Shown in pieces: positions 34,308 to 44,834 of a DNA stretch of 64,000 nt (its first letter is position 1; each line of letters opens with the position of its first letter). The notes beneath the pieces were generated by a model. That model saw only the letters and a list, made by a program, of their open reading frames with translations. It was not told the origin of the DNA and did not search any database. Origin of the DNA: Klebsiella spallanzanii (GTDB lineage Bacteria > Pseudomonadota > Gammaproteobacteria > Enterobacterales > Enterobacteriaceae); contig NZ_CABGGS010000001.1 in NCBI RefSeq assembly GCF_902158555.1, positions 248,001-312,000 of the forward strand. The letters run 5' to 3'. The position numbers were made by a program, and so were the translations under genes.

Positions 34308-35684
34308 TTACATCTCTTCGCCGTTGCTGTGAATAGCCCGCTTCAGCCAGGCATAGCTTTTCTTCGGCACGCGTTTGAGGTCTTTCAGATCGTGGTTTTC
34401 ACGATTCACGTAAACAACCCCGTAGCGTTTACGCATATCGCCCTGTGAGCTGAGGATATCGATCAACCCCCAGCCCAGGTAACCAATCACCTGCGCGCCG
34501 TCCTCAACGATCGCCTCTTTCATGGCATTGATATGGTCACGGTGATAGGCGATGCGGTAATCATCAGCCACCTGGTTTTCGCCATCCCAGGACTCAATCA
34601 CCCCGATGCCGTTTTCAATCGGGAACACGGGCAGCCGCCAGTCGTTGTAATAGCGGGTAATGATGGTGCGAAAGCCTAGCGAGTCAATCTGCCAGTTCCA
34701 CTCAGTGGCCTGCAGGTATTCGTTCTTTTTATCACCAAACTGCATGTAATAGTTCACCGGCGTGCCCGGCGGAATCGCATCGCTGTCGAGGGCCTTACTG
34801 GCGTAGTAGCTAAAGGCCAGATAGTCGATTTTTACTTTCGCCATTAGCGCCAGATCATCTTCGCGATAGATATCAGTAAAGCCTTCGTGGGCGACAACGT
34901 GCATCACTTCCGGGCTATAGCCCTCCCCGGCATAGGCGCGCAGCAGGTTCTGATTTAAGAACTCATCGAGCTGCTGCGCGCAAAGGATATCGCGCGGTTT
35001 GCAGGTGGCCGGATAGACCAGCGCATGGGCCAGCATACCGCCCATCAGGCACTGCGGTTTGGCCTGGTGCAGATATTGCGTCAGATGAACGTGGGCCATC
35101 ATGACGTGATGCTGGATCTGATACAGCTCGCGCAGGGTTTTCTCTCCGCGCATATAGCCTGAAATCAGAAACGCGTCCGGCATATGATAGAGATTCTGTT
35201 CATTAAAGGTCAGCCACCACTTCACCTTATCGCCGAAGCAGTCGATCATCTTCTGCCCGTAGCGGATAAAAGCCTCCATTACGCGGCGGTCGGTGAAACC
35301 GTTGTAGCGTTCAGCCAGCGACAGCGGCATATCGAAGTGATACAGGCAGATCATCGGCTCAATACCGCGGGCAATCAGCTCATCGATAAACTGGTGGTAA
35401 AAGGCGATGCCTTCTTCATTGAATTCACCATCGCCTTGCGGGCAGACGCGGCTCCAGGCGATCTGGAAGCGGTAGCAGTTCATCCCCAGATCCTGCATCA
35501 GGTCGAAATCTTCCCGATAACGATGGTAAGAGTCGGTGGCGACTTTCCAGTCGGAAGCAAATTCCGCAGGCTGGCGGATATCGTAGACCGACATCCCCTT
35601 CCCGCCCTCATTCCATGCACCTTCGGTTTGCATACTGGAAACCGAGTTGCCCCATAAAAAATCTGCCGGTAGTGTTCTGTTCAT
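34308..35684 (-). CDS. Glycoside hydrolase family 1, probable 6-phospho-beta-glucosidase
   Basis: A 458-residue GH1 enzyme. FLWGNSVSSMQTEGAWNEGG is the N-terminal signature, TFNEQN holds the acid/base Glu and PIENGIG the nucleophile Glu; the loop near the C-terminus (KKRYGVVYVNRENHDLK) carries Lys and Tyr of the phosphate-binding type, supporting a 6-phospho substrate. No PTS transporter is next to it, so the sugar must arrive through another system. The ATG at 35684 is used; upstream in-frame codons lie in the operator repeats. Cotranscribed with the GntR gene. Confidence 0.9.
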   Translation of the reverse strand: MNRTLPADFLWGNSVSSMQTEGAWNEGGKGMSVYDIRQPAEFASDWKVATDSYHRYREDFDLMQDLGMNCYRFQIAWSRVCPQGDGEFNEEGIAFYHQFIDELIARGIEPMICLYHFDMPLSLAERYNGFTDRRVMEAFIRYGQKMIDCFGDKVKWWLTFNEQNLYHMPDAFLISGYMRGEKTLRELYQIQHHVMMAHVHLTQYLHQAKPQCLMGGMLAHALVYPATCKPRDILCAQQLDEFLNQNLLRAYAGEGYSPEVMHVVAHEGFTDIYREDDLALMAKVKIDYLAFSYYASKALDSDAIPPGTPVNYYMQFGDKKNEYLQATEWNWQIDSLGFRTIITRYYNDWRLPVFPIENGIGVIESWDGENQVADDYRIAYHRDHINAMKEAIVEDGAQVIGYLGWGLIDILSSQGDMRKRYGVVYVNRENHDLKDLKRVPKKSYAWLKRAIHSNGEEM

Positions 35685-35693
35685 TGCCGCCTC

Positions 35694-35726
35694 ATGACTA
35701 GTCATATTTATTTCATGACTAGTCAT
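35694..35726. promoter_or_regulatory. Two tandem palindromic operators before the GH1 gene
   Basis: Perfect ATGACTAGTCAT at 35694-35705 and again at 35715-35726, centres 21 bases apart (two helical turns), directly upstream of the GH1 start. This form fits GntR/HutC-type operators, so the linked GntR protein is the likely ligand. Confidence 0.85.
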
Positions 35727-35790
35727 ATAAACAAAATTTCGTCATCAGGCAAATTTAAGGATCGTTTTTGTGAACGCAGCGCATAAAAAA

Positions 35791-35817
35791 GCCGGATCGT
35801 GATACTCGCGATCCGGC
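35791..35817 (-). terminator. Terminator of the mntR-ybiR operon
   Basis: Stem GCCGGATCG (35791-35799) and CGATCCGGC (35809-35817); on the minus strand it is followed by TTTTTT. Confidence 0.88.
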
Positions 35818-35833
35818 CTGTATGACTGCTGTA

Positions 35834-36946
35834 TTACATGAGCACGGTTATCAGCCCGTAGCCCACCAGCGCCGCCCACAGCAGCATGGGGATAGAGTAA
35901 AGGTGAAAACGCCACCAGATACGGCGATCGCCCGCCATTCGTAGCGCAATCAGGTTTGCCAGAGAACCCGGCAGCAGACCAAAGCCGCCGACGTTAACCG
36001 CCCAGGCCAACAGTATTGAAGGAGGAACGTAGTTAAGCAGCAAGATAGTCGCCGGGACGTTACTGATAAACTGCGACAGGCCAATCGTCGTCAGCCACAA
36101 TCCTCCCGGAGAGAGCTGGCCGACGCCGTTGAGTGCGTGCTGTAGAACGGGTAGCTGGGTCAGCAGGTGAACGTCAATAAACATCGCCATAAAAACCAGC
36201 AACAGCGTCCAGTCAACGTTGATAATTACCGCTCGCGCCAGCAGCAGGAAACCGACCGCAATCAGCGCCAGCCCCCACAATTCCTGTTTTAACTCTAACG
36301 CCGTCAAAAAGACCAGGTAAAACGCCAGGCAGCTCCAGACCAGCTTCGGCCGCCACGAAGGCGACCTGTCACGACTCTGATAGTTGAGATGCTTTGCCGG
36401 AAAACAGAACCAGCACAACGCCAACAGGGTGATCATCATCGCCGCCGCCAGAGGCAACATCTGGCCGATAAAAGCCGGGAATGAAAGACTGGATCGCCCC
36501 CATAGCAGGATATTTTGCGGGTTACCAATAGGGGTTAATAACGATCCGGCGTTCACCGCCAGCGCCTCGAAAATGATTAACCGGCTCGTCGGAATAGCGC
36601 ACCATTTTTTCAGCGTCAGCGTGAGCGGTACGACGATAAACAGCGCCACGTCGTTAGTTAAGAAGGTCGATAGCAGCGCGGCAGCCAGCACCATAAAAAT
36701 GGCCAGCTGGCGCTCGGTCACAAAGCGGCGCGCCATTTTGCGGCCTATCACGTCAAAATAGCCGCTAAGTTCAATGCCTTTGGTCAGTAGCATCAGCCCG
36801 CTCAGGGTGATAATCGTGTGCCAGTCAATGGCATGAAGCCAGCTTCCGGGGGCAAACGGTACAAAGAAGCTTAAAACAATGCCAACAATCAGCAGCAGAT
36901 GTAAAAAGCGGTCGCGGGTCAGCGACTGAACAAAGACGAGGTTCAT
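35834..36946 (-). CDS. ybiR: Anion-permease-type inner membrane protein YbiR
   Basis: A 370-residue membrane protein with about ten helices, related to the ArsB/NhaD/CitT ion-transporter group (the [13 protein letters not shown] and [10 protein letters not shown] segments are typical of the two repeated halves). Transport substrate unknown; the link to mntR is conserved in E. coli, but manganese transport is not established. Its ATG overlaps the mntR stop by four bases. Confidence 0.9.
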   Translation of the reverse strand: MNLVFVQSLTRDRFLHLLLIVGIVLSFFVPFAPGSWLHAIDWHTIITLSGLMLLTKGIELSGYFDVIGRKMARRFVTERQLAIFMVLAAALLSTFLTNDVALFIVVPLTLTLKKWCAIPTSRLIIFEALAVNAGSLLTPIGNPQNILLWGRSSLSFPAFIGQMLPLAAAMMITLLALCWFCFPAKHLNYQSRDRSPSWRPKLVWSCLAFYLVFLTALELKQELWGLALIAVGFLLLARAVIINVDWTLLLVFMAMFIDVHLLTQLPVLQHALNGVGQLSPGGLWLTTIGLSQFISNVPATILLLNYVPPSILLAWAVNVGGFGLLPGSLANLIALRMAGDRRIWWRFHLYSIPMLLWAALVGYGLITVLM

Positions 36947-37416
36947 TCTCCCTGCGGCCCCTGCTTGAGGGTAAATTGTTTAAACATGGCCAGCGTCTCT
37001 TCGCTGACGTGGTGCTCCATCCCTTCGGCATCGCGACGAGCAATCTCCGGGCTGACGCCAATCACCAGTAAAAAGTTTTCGACGATCTGGTGGCGTTCGC
37101 GGGTTTCATGCGCCAGCTTCTCGCCTTCCGGAGTTAAAAAGATCCCCCGCCATGGGATCTGCTCGATCAGCCCAACGCTGGCCAGTCGTTTTAACATTTT
37201 CGCAACTGTTGGCTGCGATACGCCGAGACGCGCGGCCATATCCACCTGACGGGCTTCGCCTACCTCGAGGATCAGATCGGAAATCAGCTCCACGTAGTCA
37301 TCAATCAACTCCCGACGATGCGCCTCGCGCACCTGACGGAATCCCTCAACGTGTTCTTCGACATTCACTAGCTGCGTCACTTTTTTTGTTATTGGCTTAC
37401 CTGCGCGACGGTTCAT
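36943..37416 (-). CDS. mntR: Manganese-responsive repressor MntR
   Basis: A 157-residue DtxR-family regulator. Winged helix at about residues 35-95 ([20 protein letters not shown]) followed by the dimer domain with metal ligands in [21 protein letters not shown] in part (H, E) and MEHHVSEET. Binds Mn2+ and controls mntS, mntH and mntP. Start is set by MNRRAGKP and an adequate ribosome site. Operon mntR-ybiR; the MntR box lies in the mntR-mntS space. Confidence 0.95.
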   Translation of the reverse strand: MNRRAGKPITKKVTQLVNVEEHVEGFRQVREAHRRELIDDYVELISDLILEVGEARQVDMAARLGVSQPTVAKMLKRLASVGLIEQIPWRGIFLTPEGEKLAHETRERHQIVENFLLVIGVSPEIARRDAEGMEHHVSEETLAMFKQFTLKQGPQGE

Positions 37417-37521
37417 TGTGCTTCCTCATTCCTGTGACGCATCAAGCATCATATAAAAGGATCCCCATTGTAATGGATCGCGCACAGAGAACAAAAAATT
37501 AACGTTTTAGCCATAGCTATA

Positions 37522-37543
37522 AGATATAGCCTGTGCTATATCT
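37522..37543. promoter_or_regulatory. MntR box upstream of mntS
   Basis: Arms AGATATAGC (37522-37530) and GCTATATCT (37535-37543) form a perfect 9-4-9 palindrome, of the E. coli MntR-site type, 57 bases before the mntS ATG. Confidence 0.85.
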
Positions 37544-37599
37544 GTATGTAATACACACATCCTTCAAGGAGCGAAGGACGAAATTACAGGAGGTCTGTT

Positions 37600-37725
37600 A
37601 TGAACGAATTCAAGAGGTGCTTAAACGTGTTTACCCATTCTCCTTTTAAAGTCCGGTTAATGCTTATTGGTATGCTGTGCGATCTGATCAACGGCAAACC
37701 TCAGCAGGACAAACCTAACAACTAA
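37600..37725 (+). CDS. mntS: Small manganese-homeostasis protein MntS
   Basis: A 41-residue protein: MNEFKRCLNVFTHSPFKVRL, LMLIGMLCDLI and NGKPQQDKPNN match E. coli MntS (42 residues), including the invariant SPFKVRLM segment and the KPQQDKP tail. MntS raises the free intracellular manganese, probably by inhibiting export by MntP, and is repressed by MntR with Mn. A strong AGGAGG ribosome site (37588-37593) lies seven bases upstream. Confidence 0.93.
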   Translation: MNEFKRCLNVFTHSPFKVRLMLIGMLCDLINGKPQQDKPNN

Positions 37726-37726
37726 T

Positions 37727-37746
37727 GCGGCGTCGCGGTACGCCGC
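37727..37746 (+). terminator. Terminator after mntS
   Basis: GCGGCGT (37727-37733) and ACGCCGC (37740-37746), then TTCATTTTT. The following 247 bases up to opgE hold no gene. Confidence 0.8.
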
Positions 37747-37993
37747 TTCATTTTTCTGTCACAATTGCCCTTCAAACTGGCTGATTACTCAGCACTTCAG
37801 CGACTTTTTTCAAGTTTTGTAAGCGTCCTCCCAAAACAATCCGTTATGGATAGTTGACCTTAACATTTGCAAGCCCTATCTTTTGTCAGCCCTGCCACTA
37901 CTGCGGCTCGCAGAGACCCTCTTCACGCACTGTCCAGCAGGTTTTACCCCTTGATGCCAGGGGACGCACATGGCTCTTTTTTGATTGTTTACT

Positions 37994-39571
37994 ATGAATG
38001 TCACGCTGAAAGAAACGCTGGTCGCCCGCGGACTGGTACTGAACCCATGGACAGGATTCTACTTTTTACAATCGCTGTTTATTAATCTGGCGCTGGGCTA
38101 CGATTTTAGCCTGCTCTATACCGTGGCTTTTACTTGCGTACTGCATCTGCTTTGGCGAAGCTTTCCGCGCGTGCAAAAGGTGGTCATTGGCGCATATTCG
38201 CTGCTGGCAGCGATGTACTACCCGTTTGGCCAGGCCTATGGCGCACCGAATTTCAACACGCTGCTGGCGCTGCATGCCACCAATATCGAAGAGTCCACCG
38301 AGATCCTGACGATCTTCCCGTGGTACAACTATCTGCTGGCGGTGTTTATCTTTGTGCTTGGGGTAATTGCCGTGCGCCGTAAACCGGAAGCGTCGGCGCG
38401 CTGGGGAAAACTGGATACCCTGGGGCTACTGTTCTGCATCGGTATTTTCTTCCTGCAGCCGGTGCAAAATCTCGCCTGGGGCGGCGTCTTTAAGGTTATC
38501 GATACCGGCTACCCGGCCGTGCGCTTCGTTAAAGATGTGGTGGTCAATAATAATGAAGTGCTGGATGAGCAGGCACGAATGACTCAACTGGCGAACATGA
38601 AAGACAGCTGGCACGTGCTGGCAGTGAAGCCAAAGTATCATCTGTACGTCGTGGTTATCGGGGAGAGCGCGCGTCGCGATGCGCTCGGTGCCTTCGGCGG
38701 CCACTGGGACAACACGCCATTCGCCAGTTCGGTAAAAGGCTATCTGTTCAATGACTACATCGCTGCCAGCGGCTCTACGCAGAAGTCACTGGGCCTGACT
38801 CTCAATCGCGTCGTCGATAATAAGCCGCAGTTTCAGGATAACTTCGTCACCCTCGCCAACCGCGCCGGTTTTCAGACATGGTGGTTTTCGAATCAGGGAC
38901 AAATTGGCGAATACGATACGGCGATTGCCAGTATCGCCAAACGCGCGGATGAAGTGCAGTTCCTCAAGAACGGCGATTTCGAAGCCAATAAAAACACCCA
39001 GGATGAGCAGTTATTAAAGCTGACCGCGCAGGTGCTCGCCACCCGCCGTTCCCAGCCGCAGTTGATTGTTCTGCATCTGATGGGCTCCCATCCGCAGGCA
39101 TGCGACCGAACCAAAGGGAAATACACCGTTTTTGTTCAGTCGAAAGAGACGTCCTGCTATCTCTACACCATGACGCAAACCGATACGCTGCTAAGCAATC
39201 TTTATAGTCAGCTACAAAACTCCGGCGAGACCTTCTCCATGACCTACTTTTCCGATCATGGTCTGGCGTTTAAAGAGCGCGGAAAAGAGGTGCAGTATCT
39301 GGCGCATGACGATAAGTATCAGCAGAACTTCCAGGTACCGTTTATGGTGCTGTCCAGTGATGATAAAGCGCATAAGGTCATTAAAGCGCGGCGTTCCGCT
39401 AATGACTTCCTCAGTTTCTTCTCACAGTGGACCGGGATCAGCGCTCAGGAGATTACTCCGCGCTATCGTTTTATCTCCGAGCAGAAAGCCGGGACGACGT
39501 ATATCACCAACTTCCAGTTAAAAAAAGTGGACTATACCCATCTTGGCACCGATGCGTTCACGGTTAACTAA
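37994..39571 (+). CDS. opgE: Phosphoethanolamine transferase OpgE (YbiP)
   Basis: A 525-residue inner-membrane enzyme with four to five N-terminal helices (residues about 20-170) and a periplasmic sulfatase-fold domain (about 210-500). VVVIGESARRDALG holds the metal-binding Glu and the region GSTQKSLGLTLNR carries the nucleophile threonine/serine area; YFSDHG and AHDDKYQQNFQVPF complete the metal site. It puts phosphoethanolamine on osmoregulated periplasmic glucans. The ATG at 37994 matches the E. coli N-terminus (xxLKE.LV.R); ribosome site is weak. Confidence 0.93.
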   Translation: MNVTLKETLVARGLVLNPWTGFYFLQSLFINLALGYDFSLLYTVAFTCVLHLLWRSFPRVQKVVIGAYSLLAAMYYPFGQAYGAPNFNTLLALHATNIEESTEILTIFPWYNYLLAVFIFVLGVIAVRRKPEASARWGKLDTLGLLFCIGIFFLQPVQNLAWGGVFKVIDTGYPAVRFVKDVVVNNNEVLDEQARMTQLANMKDSWHVLAVKPKYHLYVVVIGESARRDALGAFGGHWDNTPFASSVKGYLFNDYIAASGSTQKSLGLTLNRVVDNKPQFQDNFVTLANRAGFQTWWFSNQGQIGEYDTAIASIAKRADEVQFLKNGDFEANKNTQDEQLLKLTAQVLATRRSQPQLIVLHLMGSHPQACDRTKGKYTVFVQSKETSCYLYTMTQTDTLLSNLYSQLQNSGETFSMTYFSDHGLAFKERGKEVQYLAHDDKYQQNFQVPFMVLSSDDKAHKVIKARRSANDFLSFFSQWTGISAQEITPRYRFISEQKAGTTYITNFQLKKVDYTHLGTDAFTVN

Positions 39572-39590
39572 AGAAAATTAAAGGCAAAAA

Positions 39591-39614
39591 AAATCCGCCC
39601 CTTGAGGCGGATTT
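39591..39614. terminator. Bidirectional terminator between opgE and ompX
   Basis: AAATCCGCC (39591-39599), 6-base loop, GGCGGATTT (39606-39614), with A-run before and T-run after. Serves the convergent opgE and ompX. Confidence 0.9.
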
Positions 39615-39632
39615 TTTACATCACCGAAGTGA

Positions 39633-40145
39633 TTAGAAGCGGTAACCTACGCCAGCAATCCAGGTGCCAACGTCAACGTTACGAATGCGAGACTGCTCGT
39701 AGGAGAAGTCCAGAGCAACGTTTTCGATCGGGTTGAACTGCAGGCCAGCACCGTAAGAGAAACCGTAGTCGCTCATATCAGATTTGTTCGGGTAGCTGTT
39801 GTCCTGGAATTTACCGTAACCAACACCCACTACACCGTAGATGCTTGCCCAGTCATTCAGACGGTATGCCGGACCAGCGGTGATACCGTAGTACTGGCCT
39901 TTTTTGTAAACGCCATCTTCGGTACGATCTTTAGCGGTATAGGTGAAAGAACCGATAACGCCCAGCGGGTTATTGTCTTGCTCGTAGCGGTACTTCAGGT
40001 TGAAGCCACCTGCTTTGTTCGCTTCACCCTGCATATCGCTCTGAGCGTAACCACCGGTAACGGTAGATGTTGCAGCGAAAGCAGTGGTACCTACGGATGC
40101 AGCCAGAACAACGGCCAGTGCTGAAAAACGTGCAATTTTATTCAT
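39633..40145 (-). CDS. ompX: Outer membrane protein OmpX
   Basis: A 170-residue outer-membrane protein: signal peptide MNKIARFSALAVVLAASVGT then TAFA-A, followed by an eight-stranded barrel of alternating residues ending GVGYRF with terminal Phe for Bam recognition. E. coli OmpX affects adhesion and complement resistance and is repressed by the small RNAs CyaR and MicA. The ATG at 40145 gives the E. coli signal peptide. A long 5' leader region lies upstream. Confidence 0.97.
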   Translation of the reverse strand: MNKIARFSALAVVLAASVGTTAFAATSTVTGGYAQSDMQGEANKAGGFNLKYRYEQDNNPLGVIGSFTYTAKDRTEDGVYKKGQYYGITAGPAYRLNDWASIYGVVGVGYGKFQDNSYPNKSDMSDYGFSYGAGLQFNPIENVALDFSYEQSRIRNVDVGTWIAGVGYRF

Positions 40146-40498
40146 AACCACCTCAAATGTGTTTCTAATAAGTCCTAAGCCTTAAATATATCAAAAACTT
40201 TTGGGAAACTCTTTTCACTTTACAGTGTCTAACGAACTTTTTCATGTAACTAAAGGTTTCTACGTTTCTATAACAAACTGGAAAACAAACCCTTTTTACA
40301 AATATAGTCCTATTAAGGCTCATAAAGCGCCAGACATGCATCCAGATAATTCCTAATCATCTGGTGAATTTATCTTCGCATCCCATCCTATTGTACTGCT
40401 TTCTAGGCTCTTTTTTTCAACATTAGCTCAACCGCCGCGGGGTAATTCAATTACACTGGAACCTTTACCGCATTTGACAAATTCTGACAGGAGAAAGG
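40146..40498. other. Divergent ompX/rhtA intergenic region
   Basis: No gene. AT-rich; holds the ompX promoter and leader and the rhtA promoter. No exact operator was recognised. The rhtA start is preceded by CAGGAGAAAGG. Confidence 0.5.
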
Positions 40499-41386
40499 AT
40501 GCCCGGCTCGTCTCGTAAAGTACCGGCGTGGTTGCCGATACTGGTTATTTTAATCGCCATGGTTTCCATCCAGAGTGGCGCCTCGCTGGCCAAATCATTG
40601 TTCCCACTCGTCGGCGCACCGGGCGTCACTGCCCTGCGCCTGGCTCTCGGAACCCTAATCCTGGTGGTTGTCTTTAAACCCTGGCGTCTACGTTTTTCCC
40701 CTGAACAACGCCTGCCGCTGCTGTTATACGGCCTGTCGCTAGGCGCGATGAACTACCTGTTCTATTTATCGATTCAACGAATTCCGCTGGGGATAGCGGT
40801 TGCGCTGGAGTTCACCGGACCGCTGGCGGTAGCGCTCTTTGGCTCCCGCCGTCCCCTCGACTTTGTCTGGGTGGCCCTGGCGGTGCTCGGGCTGTGGTTT
40901 CTGCTGCCGCTGGGGCAAAGCGTTTCGCAGATCGATCCCATTGGCGCGCTGCTGGCGCTCGGCGCCGGGGCATGCTGGGCGGTCTACATTCTGACCGGCC
41001 AGCGTGCAGGAGAAGAACATGGTCCGGCAACGGTCGCCATGGGGTCGTTCATTGCCGCGATCGTTTTCGTGCCAATGGGGATGATTCAGGCCAGCGATAC
41101 GCTGTTTCAGTGGGGGCTATTATTACCCGGACTCGGGATCGCCATTTTATCGACCGCGCTGCCCTACTCTCTGGAGATGGTTGCTCTGACCCGTATGCCC
41201 AGCAAGACGTTCGGTACCCTGATGAGTATGGAGCCTGCCCTCGCCGCGCTTTCCGGAATGGTATTTCTCGGTGAAACGCTAACTGCGACCCAGACGCTGG
41301 CGCTCGGCGCGATCATCCTTGCTTCAATGGGCTCCACCTTAACGATGCGCAGGGAAAGTAAAATAAAGGAAGTGGACCTCAGCTAA
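40499..41386 (+). CDS. rhtA: Threonine/homoserine exporter RhtA
   Basis: A 295-residue inner-membrane protein with ten helices and two EamA domains (residues about 10-135 and 145-280), as in the DMT superfamily. Exports threonine, homoserine and some other amino acids. Motifs ALRLALGTLIL and STALPYSLEMVALTR, with MPSKTFGTLMSMEPALAAL, match E. coli RhtA. ATG at 40499 follows a good ribosome site. A hairpin follows. Confidence 0.95.
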   Translation: MPGSSRKVPAWLPILVILIAMVSIQSGASLAKSLFPLVGAPGVTALRLALGTLILVVVFKPWRLRFSPEQRLPLLLYGLSLGAMNYLFYLSIQRIPLGIAVALEFTGPLAVALFGSRRPLDFVWVALAVLGLWFLLPLGQSVSQIDPIGALLALGAGACWAVYILTGQRAGEEHGPATVAMGSFIAAIVFVPMGMIQASDTLFQWGLLLPGLGIAILSTALPYSLEMVALTRMPSKTFGTLMSMEPALAALSGMVFLGETLTATQTLALGAIILASMGSTLTMRRESKIKEVDLS

Positions 41387-41391
41387 CCGCC

Positions 41392-41424
41392 AGGTTCTGC
41401 GGTGGTAGCTATTCCGCAGAACCT
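41392..41424 (+). terminator. Hairpin after rhtA
   Basis: Perfect 11-base stem AGGTTCTGCGG (41392-41402) and CCGCAGAACCT (41414-41424), 11-base loop, followed by TAAACC rather than a T run, so termination is likely but not certain. Confidence 0.65.
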
Positions 41425-41522
41425 TAAACCACCGAATCTTATGATTTTACAATAGATAAAGTTAACCAACAGACCCTCGCTATCAGACCGATAGAGACTA
41501 CCGCCACTGCAAAACTCATATC

Positions 41523-41534
41523 CGTTGCTATACT
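41523..41534 (+). promoter_or_regulatory. dps promoter -10 region
   Basis: CGTTGCTATACTTAATT contains TGCTATACTTAA, an extended -10 (TATACT at 41529-41534) with the C and TTAA context favoured by sigma-38, about 87 bases before the dps start. In E. coli dps is controlled by sigma-38, OxyR with sigma-70, and IHF. Confidence 0.6.
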
Positions 41535-41590
41535 TAATTCCGCAAGTTATTGGGACGAGACGCTCCGCATAATTCAAATTTGAAATATGA

Positions 41591-42124
<534 letters not shown>

Positions 42125-42132
42125 TGCCAATC

Positions 42133-42153
42133 GCCGTCAGCCCTGCTGGCGGC
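42133..42153 (+). terminator. Terminator after dps
   Basis: GCCGTCAGC (42133-42141) pairs with GCTGGCGGC (42145-42153) with one G-U pair, followed by TTTTTTTT. Confidence 0.88.
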
Positions 42154-42327
42154 TTTTTTTTATTTTCTCACGCCCACCGAAACGCACCAGGTTAGTGCAT
42201 GTAAATGTGCAAAATGCGCGCTAAAGTAAATCAATTGTAATAATCACCTCACACAATCGTTACGACGAGATTGTTTTAACATCAGGGTTTGCGTTAAAAA
42301 TGCTCTTGTTATGCGATGCCCTTATGA

Positions 42328-43246
<919 letters not shown>

Positions 43247-43265
43247 TAATGAGCGTTTTCTCTTC

Positions 43266-43289
43266 CAGGCCTGCTGATAAGCAGGCCTG
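43266..43289 (+). terminator. Intercistronic hairpin between glnH and glnP
   Basis: Perfect CAGGCCTGCT (43266-43275) and AGCAGGCCTG (43280-43289), followed by AATAGTTTTCT. Such hairpins behind binding-protein genes protect that message or attenuate read-through, giving more GlnH than GlnPQ. Confidence 0.7.
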
Positions 43290-43344
43290 AATAGTTTTCT
43301 CAGAGGGCTTTCCTCTGTTTTCGACACGGTAACAGGAACACATT

Positions 43345-44004
43345 ATGCAGTTTGACTGGAGTGCCATCTGGCCCGCCATTCCTATTTTGCTGGAAGGCGC
43401 CAAAATGACGCTGTGGATTTCCGTCCTCGGCCTGGTCGGCGGTTTGATAATCGGTTTGGTGGCCGGTTTCGCCCGCTGTTTCGGCGGCTGGATCGCCAAC
43501 CACATCGCGCTGGTGTTTATCGAAATCATTCGCGGCACCCCGATTGTGGTGCAGGTGATGTTCATTTATTTTGCCCTGCCAATGGCGTTTAGCGATTTAC
43601 GTATCGACCCGTTCTCAGCGGCAGTGGTCACCATTATGATCAACTCTGGCGCCTATATTGCGGAAATCACCCGCGGCGCTGTGTTGTCTATCCATAAAGG
43701 CTTTCGCGAAGCGGGCCTGGCGTTAGGTCTTTCTCGCCGGGAAACCATTCGCTACGTCATCCTGCCGCTGGCGCTACGTCGTATGTTGCCGCCGCTGGGC
43801 AACCAGTGGATTATCAGTATCAAAGATACCTCGCTGTTTATCGTCATCGGCGTTGCCGAACTGACCCGCCAGGGCCAGGAAATCATTGCCGGTAACTTCC
43901 GCGCACTGGAGATCTGGAGCGCCGTTGCCGTTATCTATCTGATCATTACCCTGGTGCTGAGCTTTGTTCTGCGTCGACTTGAAAGAAGGATGAAAATCCT
44001 GTGA
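43345..44004 (+). CDS. glnP: Glutamine ABC transporter permease GlnP
   Basis: A 219-residue permease of the polar amino-acid (HisMQ) type with five membrane helices, the TM domain start [17 protein letters not shown] and the EAA loop [20 protein letters not shown]. Forms the homodimeric channel for glutamine. Overlaps glnQ by four bases (GTGA). Confidence 0.96.
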   Translation: MQFDWSAIWPAIPILLEGAKMTLWISVLGLVGGLIIGLVAGFARCFGGWIANHIALVFIEIIRGTPIVVQVMFIYFALPMAFSDLRIDPFSAAVVTIMINSGAYIAEITRGAVLSIHKGFREAGLALGLSRRETIRYVILPLALRRMLPPLGNQWIISIKDTSLFIVIGVAELTRQGQEIIAGNFRALEIWSAVAVIYLIITLVLSFVLRRLERRMKIL

Positions 44005-44723
44005 TTGAATTTAAAAACGTTTCCAAGCATTTTGGCCCAACCAAAGTGCTGCATGATATCGATCTGAAGATCAACCAGGGCGAAGTCGTCGTCATTATCG
44101 GCCCGTCCGGTTCAGGTAAATCGACTCTGCTGCGCTGTATTAATAAACTGGAAGAGATTACCAGCGGCGATCTGATTGTCGACGGCCTGAAAGTTAATGA
44201 CCCGAAGGTTGATGAGCGCCTGATTCGCCAGGAAGCCGGTATGGTGTTCCAGCAGTTTTATCTGTTCCCGCATCTGACGGCGCTGGAAAACGTCATGTTC
44301 GGCCCGCTGCGCGTTCGCGGCGCGAATAAAGCAGCGGCGGAGAAACTGGCTAAAGACTTGCTGGAGAAAGTAGGTCTGGCGGAACGTGCACACCACTACC
44401 CTTCTGAGCTTTCCGGCGGTCAGCAGCAGCGCGTTGCCATTGCCCGCGCGCTGGCGGTCAAGCCAAAAATGATGCTTTTCGATGAGCCCACCTCAGCGCT
44501 TGATCCCGAGCTGCGTCACGAAGTGTTGAAAGTGATGCAGGATCTGGCCGAAGAAGGCATGACCATGGTCATCGTCACCCACGAAATTGGCTTCGCCGAG
44601 AAAGTGGCTTCGCGTCTGATCTTTATCGATAAAGGGCGTATTGCGGAAGATGGCGATCCGCAGATGCTGGTTAAGAACCCACCAAGCCCGCGTCTGCGCG
44701 AGTTTTTACAGCACGTAGCCTGA
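44001..44723 (+). CDS. glnQ: Glutamine ABC transporter ATPase GlnQ
   Basis: A 240-residue ABC ATPase. Walker [10 protein letters not shown] (residues about 34-42), Q-loop MVFQQF, signature LSGGQQQRV, Walker [12 protein letters not shown] and the switch His in VTHEIGF are intact. GTG start at 44001 overlapping the glnP stop. Last gene of glnHPQ, followed by a terminator. Confidence 0.96.
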   Translation: MIEFKNVSKHFGPTKVLHDIDLKINQGEVVVIIGPSGSGKSTLLRCINKLEEITSGDLIVDGLKVNDPKVDERLIRQEAGMVFQQFYLFPHLTALENVMFGPLRVRGANKAAAEKLAKDLLEKVGLAERAHHYPSELSGGQQQRVAIARALAVKPKMMLFDEPTSALDPELRHEVLKVMQDLAEEGMTMVIVTHEIGFAEKVASRLIFIDKGRIAEDGDPQMLVKNPPSPRLREFLQHVA

Positions 44724-44730
44724 TGCCCAA

Positions 44731-44756
44731 CGGCCCTCCCATTCGCAGGAGGGCCG
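44731..44756 (+). terminator. Terminator after glnQ
   Basis: CGGCCCTCC (44731-44739), 8-base loop, GGAGGGCCG (44748-44756), then CTTT. Confidence 0.8.
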
Positions 44757-44834
44757 CTTTCCAGAATCATCCCAACCTGACCCTCCGGATCTCGTCTTCT
44801 ATACTTAACGGTTTGAGATGCAATGGAGGTGCCT

